Positions 63,783 through 64,000 of a DNA stretch of 64,000 nucleotides are shown here, piece by piece. A program made the translations under genes and the position numbers. The notes under the pieces were generated by a model, which did no database searches, had not been told where the DNA came from, and was given only the letters and a program-made list of their open reading frames with translations. The first letter of the stretch is position 1, and each line of letters begins with the position of its first letter. The stretch is from NCBI RefSeq assembly GCF_032062135.1, contig NC_092859.1:67400485-67464484 (forward strand), written 5' to 3'. The DNA comes from Pyxicephalus adspersus. Taxonomy: Eukaryota; Chordata; Amphibia; Anura; Pyxicephalidae.

Positions 63783-64000
63783 CTTTAGACTTAAAATTTC
63801 CATTGGAACACCCCCACCTATGATAAGCCCAACTCCTCAGGATCAATTCTCCTCTAAAATCAATAGTCCTTTATATGATATATTCCCCAGTTTCAATCCT
63901 TTCTTTCTCAGCTTTATTGTAATTTCTTTCAGTTATCAGATGAAGAACCCAGTCTTTGTACATACTGTCAGAAATAAAGGCTTGCACAATATATGGTTGT
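63783..64000. other. Non-coding DNA to window end, no gene seen
   Basis: Short AT-rich remainder without recognisable features. Confidence 0.5.

Noticed and set aside
1..64000. tRNA, rRNA, snRNA genes or CRISPR arrays
   Set aside because: No cloverleaf with box A and B, no conserved small-RNA core and no regular repeat-spacer array was seen. A covariance-model scan would be needed to exclude small RNAs.

Overview
The window is vertebrate nuclear DNA, most likely from a frog (Neobatrachia, probably a ranoid). It is AT-rich and CpG-poor, almost without long open frames, and full of decayed hAT, Tc1/mariner and Tx1/L1-like elements of the kind that fill amphibian introns. There is no prokaryotic gene organisation, phage, CRISPR array or operon. 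The species call rests on the style of the repeats and is inference. One scaffold gap of 94 N lies at 62346-62439.

The one gene I can name is PPP2R2B on the minus strand. It encodes the B55-beta regulatory subunit of protein phosphatase 2A. The first coding exon of its Bbeta1 (brain) isoform lies at 25430-25499. It reads [12 protein letters not shown]...[10 protein letters not shown] and ends in a perfect GTAAGT donor. A CpG-rich block at about 25560-26330 lies directly upstream on the minus strand and is the likely 5' leader and promoter. Within it, about 635 bp upstream of the ATG, is a short CAG-CAG-CAA-CAG tract. This is in the same general region as the CAG repeat that expands in human SCA12. 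No other B55 exon was recognised, so 1-25429 is best read as the 5' part of a long intron 1, and 26331-64000 as upstream flank or intron of longer isoforms.

Region by region: 1-11900 is intron with a hAT element (2639-3089), a 420-bp inverted-ended repeat (4863-5282), a weak candidate exon (5589-5778, minus), a GC-rich repeat (8165-8515) and a decayed LINE (about 9590-11290, minus). 11900-25000 holds a GC-rich repeat cluster (15215-15995), a palindromic Tc1/mariner MITE (16152-16467) and a GA-rich tract. 24989-25350 is a degenerate minisatellite next to the PPP2R2B exon. 26594-30310 is a run of transposons: a TTAA-flanked MITE, two hATs and a Tc1/mariner transposase remnant. 30319-64000 is mostly featureless and has further hAT copies, an exact 331-bp tandem duplication (53881-54545), a dispersed retroposon tail (57342-57664) and an inverted pair of a 34-bp frog-type motif flanking the gap.

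No new biological system was found. The points most worth following up are the PPP2R2B first exon with its CAG tract and upstream ORFs, a TATA box facing the other way in the same CpG block, the minisatellite beside the exon, and the exact duplication, which may be an assembly error.
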